NCBI GenBank assembly: GCA_003248935.1
Contig: QFQF01000003.1
Span: forward strand, 175,993 to 239,992
Direction: 5' to 3'
Length of the DNA: 64,000 bases
Source: Sphingobium sp.
Lineage (GTDB): Bacteria; Pseudomonadota; Alphaproteobacteria; Sphingomonadales; Sphingomonadaceae
This document shows positions 61,848 to 64,000 of the stretch, one piece after another. The translations under genes were made by a program, and so were the position numbers. Position 1 is the first letter of the stretch. Each line of letters opens with the position of its first letter. The notes beneath the pieces are model-generated. The model was not told the DNA's origin and ran no database searches. It worked only from the letters and a program-made list of their open reading frames with translations.

Positions 61848-62233
61848 GGCGCATGCTCCCGCAGCATCGCGAGCAGCGTGGGATCGATCGTCTCGGCGTC
61901 CGGCACCAGAACGACGAAGGCAAAGCCATCATTGCCAACGATCGTGAACCATTCGAACCAGCCGTCATGTCGCCCGGCCCAATCCCAGCCGGGAAAGAAG
62001 TCAGGATCGCCGAATCGGGTTTCGGACAGGGGATTGTGGAATGGTGAGAAGGCGGCTTCACGCTGGAAATCGCTTTCTCCGTCACCGGGTTCGACGACGA
62101 TAAGGTGAGTCATGTGCTCGACGCCGCAGGCGATGGCATCGGCAAGGCGGTCCGAGATCAGAGCATGGAGCGCCGCATCAAGCGGTTGTGTCAGCGCGAC
62201 TTCCATCGCGTAGAGATTGGGTAACGAAAGCAT
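61838..62233 (-). CDS. Hypothetical protein (131 aa), element-encoded
   Basis: 131 residues from ATG 62233, with GAAAGGAAAA just upstream. Acidic, with many aromatics: GVEHMTHLIVVEPGDGESDF, DPDFFPGWDWAGRHDGWFEW and FAFVVLVPDAETI. No family recognised, though similar small proteins are seen on sphingomonad plasmids and islands in my recollection. Coupled to the membrane protein downstream by a 10-base overlap. An upstream in-frame start (62308) adds a Pro/Ala-rich extension that looks non-coding. Confidence 0.6.
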   Translation of the reverse strand: MLSLPNLYAMEVALTQPLDAALHALISDRLADAIACGVEHMTHLIVVEPGDGESDFQREAAFSPFHNPLSETRFGDPDFFPGWDWAGRHDGWFEWFTIVGNDGFAFVVLVPDAETIDPTLLAMLREHAPCD

Positions 62234-62559
62234 GGGATTTTCCTTTCGGGCATAAAAAAGCGCCCGAGCCGGAGTGGCTGGACGCGTTGGTTCGCTTGGG
62301 GTTTCCAATTCAGGATAGGCCCGTTTTGGAGACGGTCGGGCGGTAATGTGTCGTCGTGTCAGATAGCGAAGGCGTGGATCAGGGCGAGCAGTTCGGGATC
62401 GATACCCGGCGTGTCAGCGGCGAGCGACTCAGGAAAACCGCCGTTCATTCAGGCTTGCCTGCTAATATTGATTGACCGCTTCCGACTTCGTCAACCTTGT
62501 CGCGAACGACTGGGATTTTGGGAGCTTCCGTTTGCCTGCTTTCGGGACGGATGCTTCGG
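62234..62559. other. Intergenic stretch of the element
   Basis: About 325 bases between the 131-residue ORF and the HEPN gene. A 29-codon ORF lies on the minus strand at 62359-62448, without support. Plus-strand frames through it do not resemble proteins. No promoter or terminator is obvious. Confidence 0.5.
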
Positions 62560-63144
62560 CTATTCCATGGATCGGAACCAGTCGCGGATCGAGAGATGAA
62601 GTCGAACGACCTCATCTTCGGCTAGCGGCTTACAATGCGCTATCGGCCCCCGGAGGACGTTCAAGGTTGCCGTAACCTTCTCAAGCGCTTTCACATCTTG
62701 GAAAATATCACTGAAGTCCGACCAGTTCGATTTGATGATCTCTGAAAGTTCACCGAACGTTGTATAGTCGATAGGCTCCTGAGATCGGACCGATACGCCG
62801 TGTTCTTTTTCTTTCTTTTTGGTACCTGCAACATGATTTTTCACAGTTTCAGGAACTTTCGTACTCCACCAATTTTCGCCATACTTCTCAAATAGTACTT
62901 GAATCACAAGCGTGCGAATTGAATTCTCAAGGCAATAAAAGACGCGATAATGCGCACTCATCTCAGCCGCTTCGCGTCGAATCTTTTCTTCGAATTGTGG
63001 GTAGTAGGTTTCGTCGATCACATCTTGGATTGGAGGCTTGTGTCCGAGGTCCAGATCCTGCTCGCGTTCGACACGTTGGATTGCGGCCTCTATAGCAAGG
63101 TTGTTCAAGGCAAACAGCCGGATGCGGTCAGATTGCTCAGTCAT
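62560..63144 (-). CDS. Swt1-type HEPN domain protein
   Basis: 194 residues. The block AHYRVFYCLENSIRTLVIQV and the region VLRGPIAHCKPLAEDEVVRL are typical of Swt1-family HEPN domains; the R-x4-H motif (R165, H170) is the nuclease-like signature of HEPN. HEPN proteins are often ribonucleases in toxin-antitoxin or abortive infection systems. The middle segment has a Lys/Glu-rich stretch. Base composition is AT-richer than the flanking chromosome. It overlaps the upstream DUF5343 gene by eight bases, so the two are one module. Confidence 0.8.
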   Translation of the reverse strand: MTEQSDRIRLFALNNLAIEAAIQRVEREQDLDLGHKPPIQDVIDETYYPQFEEKIRREAAEMSAHYRVFYCLENSIRTLVIQVLFEKYGENWWSTKVPETVKNHVAGTKKKEKEHGVSVRSQEPIDYTTFGELSEIIKSNWSDFSDIFQDVKALEKVTATLNVLRGPIAHCKPLAEDEVVRLHLSIRDWFRSME

Positions 63145-63763
63145 CAGTCAACAGGTTCGCGCGGATAGACGAGAAAATCGCGTTGTAGACGTTCACGTCG
63201 GTTGTCTCCGGAAGGTTGATGTTGATCGTGTAGGCGAGCCGAATGTCCGTCGCTTTACCGCCAATCGAGCCCTCATGCTTCACAAGCGATTTCGACAGCT
63301 CTAATGGGGGCACCTTCTCCTGCTGTGAAGCTTTTTGCGCATCAAAATCTGCGAGTTGCTTGCAGGCCTTGAAGCTTCCAACGACAGCGCTGACCGTGCC
63401 ATCGTTCGGTTCCTTGCCAGTAATTTGAACGACCAGCCCCTTCAGTTTATCGTCAGTCAAGTCTTGAGCGTATTCATTGATTTTGAAAATCTCGGCATAG
63501 CCATGGCGCATCGCATCAGCCATCGCCGCTCCGCTACTGTCGATATTGCGGAACCGAGCATACAATTCAGTGGGCGTACCGTCGCTTTGGATAAATCCGA
63601 GCCGCTTTAAGAATGGGATGAACGACTTGGCGCTACCAGAGCCATATCCCAAGACGGTGGCTTGGAAATCCTGAGTGTAGCGCGGCGGAACCTTCGCTTG
63701 CTGGATTTTCTCAAAAATCTTTCCGATCAAGCCGGTAGAATTCATGAACGGTGGAACTGCCAT
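63137..63763 (-). CDS. DUF5343 domain protein
   Basis: 208 residues from ATG 63763; six more codons upstream are possible. The region TGLIGKIFEKIQQAKVPPRY and FIPFLKRLGFIQSDGTPTEL is the DUF5343 signature (a helical, winged-helix-like N-terminal domain). The C-terminal LAYTININLPETTDVNVYNA is another conserved part. Function unknown. Translationally coupled with the HEPN gene (eight-base overlap). Position next to a HEPN protein on an integrated element suggests a defence or toxin-antitoxin role, by inference only. Confidence 0.75.
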   Translation of the reverse strand: MAVPPFMNSTGLIGKIFEKIQQAKVPPRYTQDFQATVLGYGSGSAKSFIPFLKRLGFIQSDGTPTELYARFRNIDSSGAAMADAMRHGYAEIFKINEYAQDLTDDKLKGLVVQITGKEPNDGTVSAVVGSFKACKQLADFDAQKASQQEKVPPLELSKSLVKHEGSIGGKATDIRLAYTININLPETTDVNVYNAIFSSIRANLLTDD

Positions 63764-63902
63764 TGTGCGCCTCCTTGTCAACAGGCTAATCAGATCGGAT
63801 GTGGCGCGTCCAGCAACTTTGGGGAGCTGTTTGGATGAGCCGGCTAGTTTCCTCCAGATTTGAGTGGAATCAGAGGTGGCAGCTATTTCACCTTCGCTTT
63901 TC

Positions 63903-64000
63903 GGGACTGTCAGGATTTCCGTGTGCGGCCGGGCGGTTGATCATCAGGCCGCCATGGCTCTGATGAAACGTTCGCCGAAGATCACGGCAAATTGCGCCTT
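63903..64000 (-). mobile_element. 3' end of an insertion sequence (IS256-like, partial)
   Basis: On the minus strand the window edge encodes KAQFAVIFGERFIRAMAA and a stop at 63944-63946. The QFA-x-x-F pattern and short tail resemble the C-terminus of an IS256/mutator-type transposase. A GGACTGTCAGGATTTCC stretch near 63904 would be the IS terminal inverted repeat, about 40 bases from the stop. The rest lies outside the window, so the family is tentative. Confidence 0.45.

Noticed and set aside
62359..62448. 29-codon minus-strand ORF in the island
   Set aside because: Short, no ribosome site, no recognisable sequence; could be a decayed remnant.
62348..62599. 83-codon plus-strand ORF
   Set aside because: Cys/Arg-rich composition, overlaps the HEPN gene end, no ribosome site.
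1..64000. CRISPR arrays, rRNA or tRNA genes
   Set aside because: No regularly spaced repeats and no RNA gene signatures were seen; a scan with dedicated tools would settle this.

Overview
The window is high-GC DNA from an alphaproteobacterium, most likely a sphingomonad (Sphingomonadales). The evidence is a complete PhyR-NepR-EcfG general stress response locus with a PhyP-like partner kinase, a PopZ/DUF2497 polarity protein, the zeta-type F1-ATPase inhibitor (DUF1476), an aroQ-accB-accC cluster, a glycan-initiating sugar-phosphate transferase and many c-di-GMP proteins. Most of the window (about 1-57.6 kb) is ordinary chromosome. From about 57.8 kb to the right edge it looks like an integrated element.

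Layout: 1-5.3 kb, end of a TolC-like channel, PopZ-like protein, valS, glyoxalase. 5.4-11.8 kb, polyprenyl sugar-phosphate transferase, FkbM methyltransferase, secreted ThuA protein, erpA, M23 peptidase, DUF455, peroxiredoxin. 11.8-14.6 kb, glnE. 14.7-18.8 kb, the stress locus: a tiny NepR-like ORF, ecfG, a 43-residue membrane ORF behind a perfect EcfG-type promoter, phyR, then divergent nepR and a histidine kinase with a degenerate ATPase domain. 18.9-27.4 kb, tgt, an SDR, a BlaI/M56 pair with its operator, a diguanylate cyclase, a Rieske oxygenase with divergent LysR gene. 27.4-38.2 kb, grxD-bolA-DUF1476, leuC-(small ORF)-leuD, GST, epimerase-like protein, acid phosphatase, CsbD, a winged-helix regulator with no clear start, thiS-thiG fusion, aroQ-accB-accC, ArsC-like protein. 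38.2-57.7 kb, orphan ParA, EAL phosphodiesterase, fatty acyl-AMP ligase, recX, leucine/isovalerate catabolism genes with a divergent LysR gene, RNase T2, nadC-nadA, DUF4230, MBL hydrolase, a second GGDEF-EAL protein, and a MarR-GNAT fusion facing a GNAT gene across a shared palindrome.

The right end carries a 39-codon C-terminal remnant of queA, a tyrosine integrase reading toward it, a large P-loop ATPase with a primase-like zinc ribbon, two small overlapping ORFs, a two-gene module (DUF5343 protein plus Swt1-type HEPN protein) in visibly AT-richer DNA, and the edge of an insertion sequence. This fits an element integrated in queA; its other end lies outside the window.

Most noteworthy: the NepR-like second small ORF with its own EcfG-like promoter, the unlisted 43-residue ORF behind a consensus EcfG promoter, the coupled small ORF between leuC and leuD, the queA-bordered island, and the HEPN/DUF5343 pair as a defence or toxin candidate. 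All family assignments are from reading the sequence; no database search was run.
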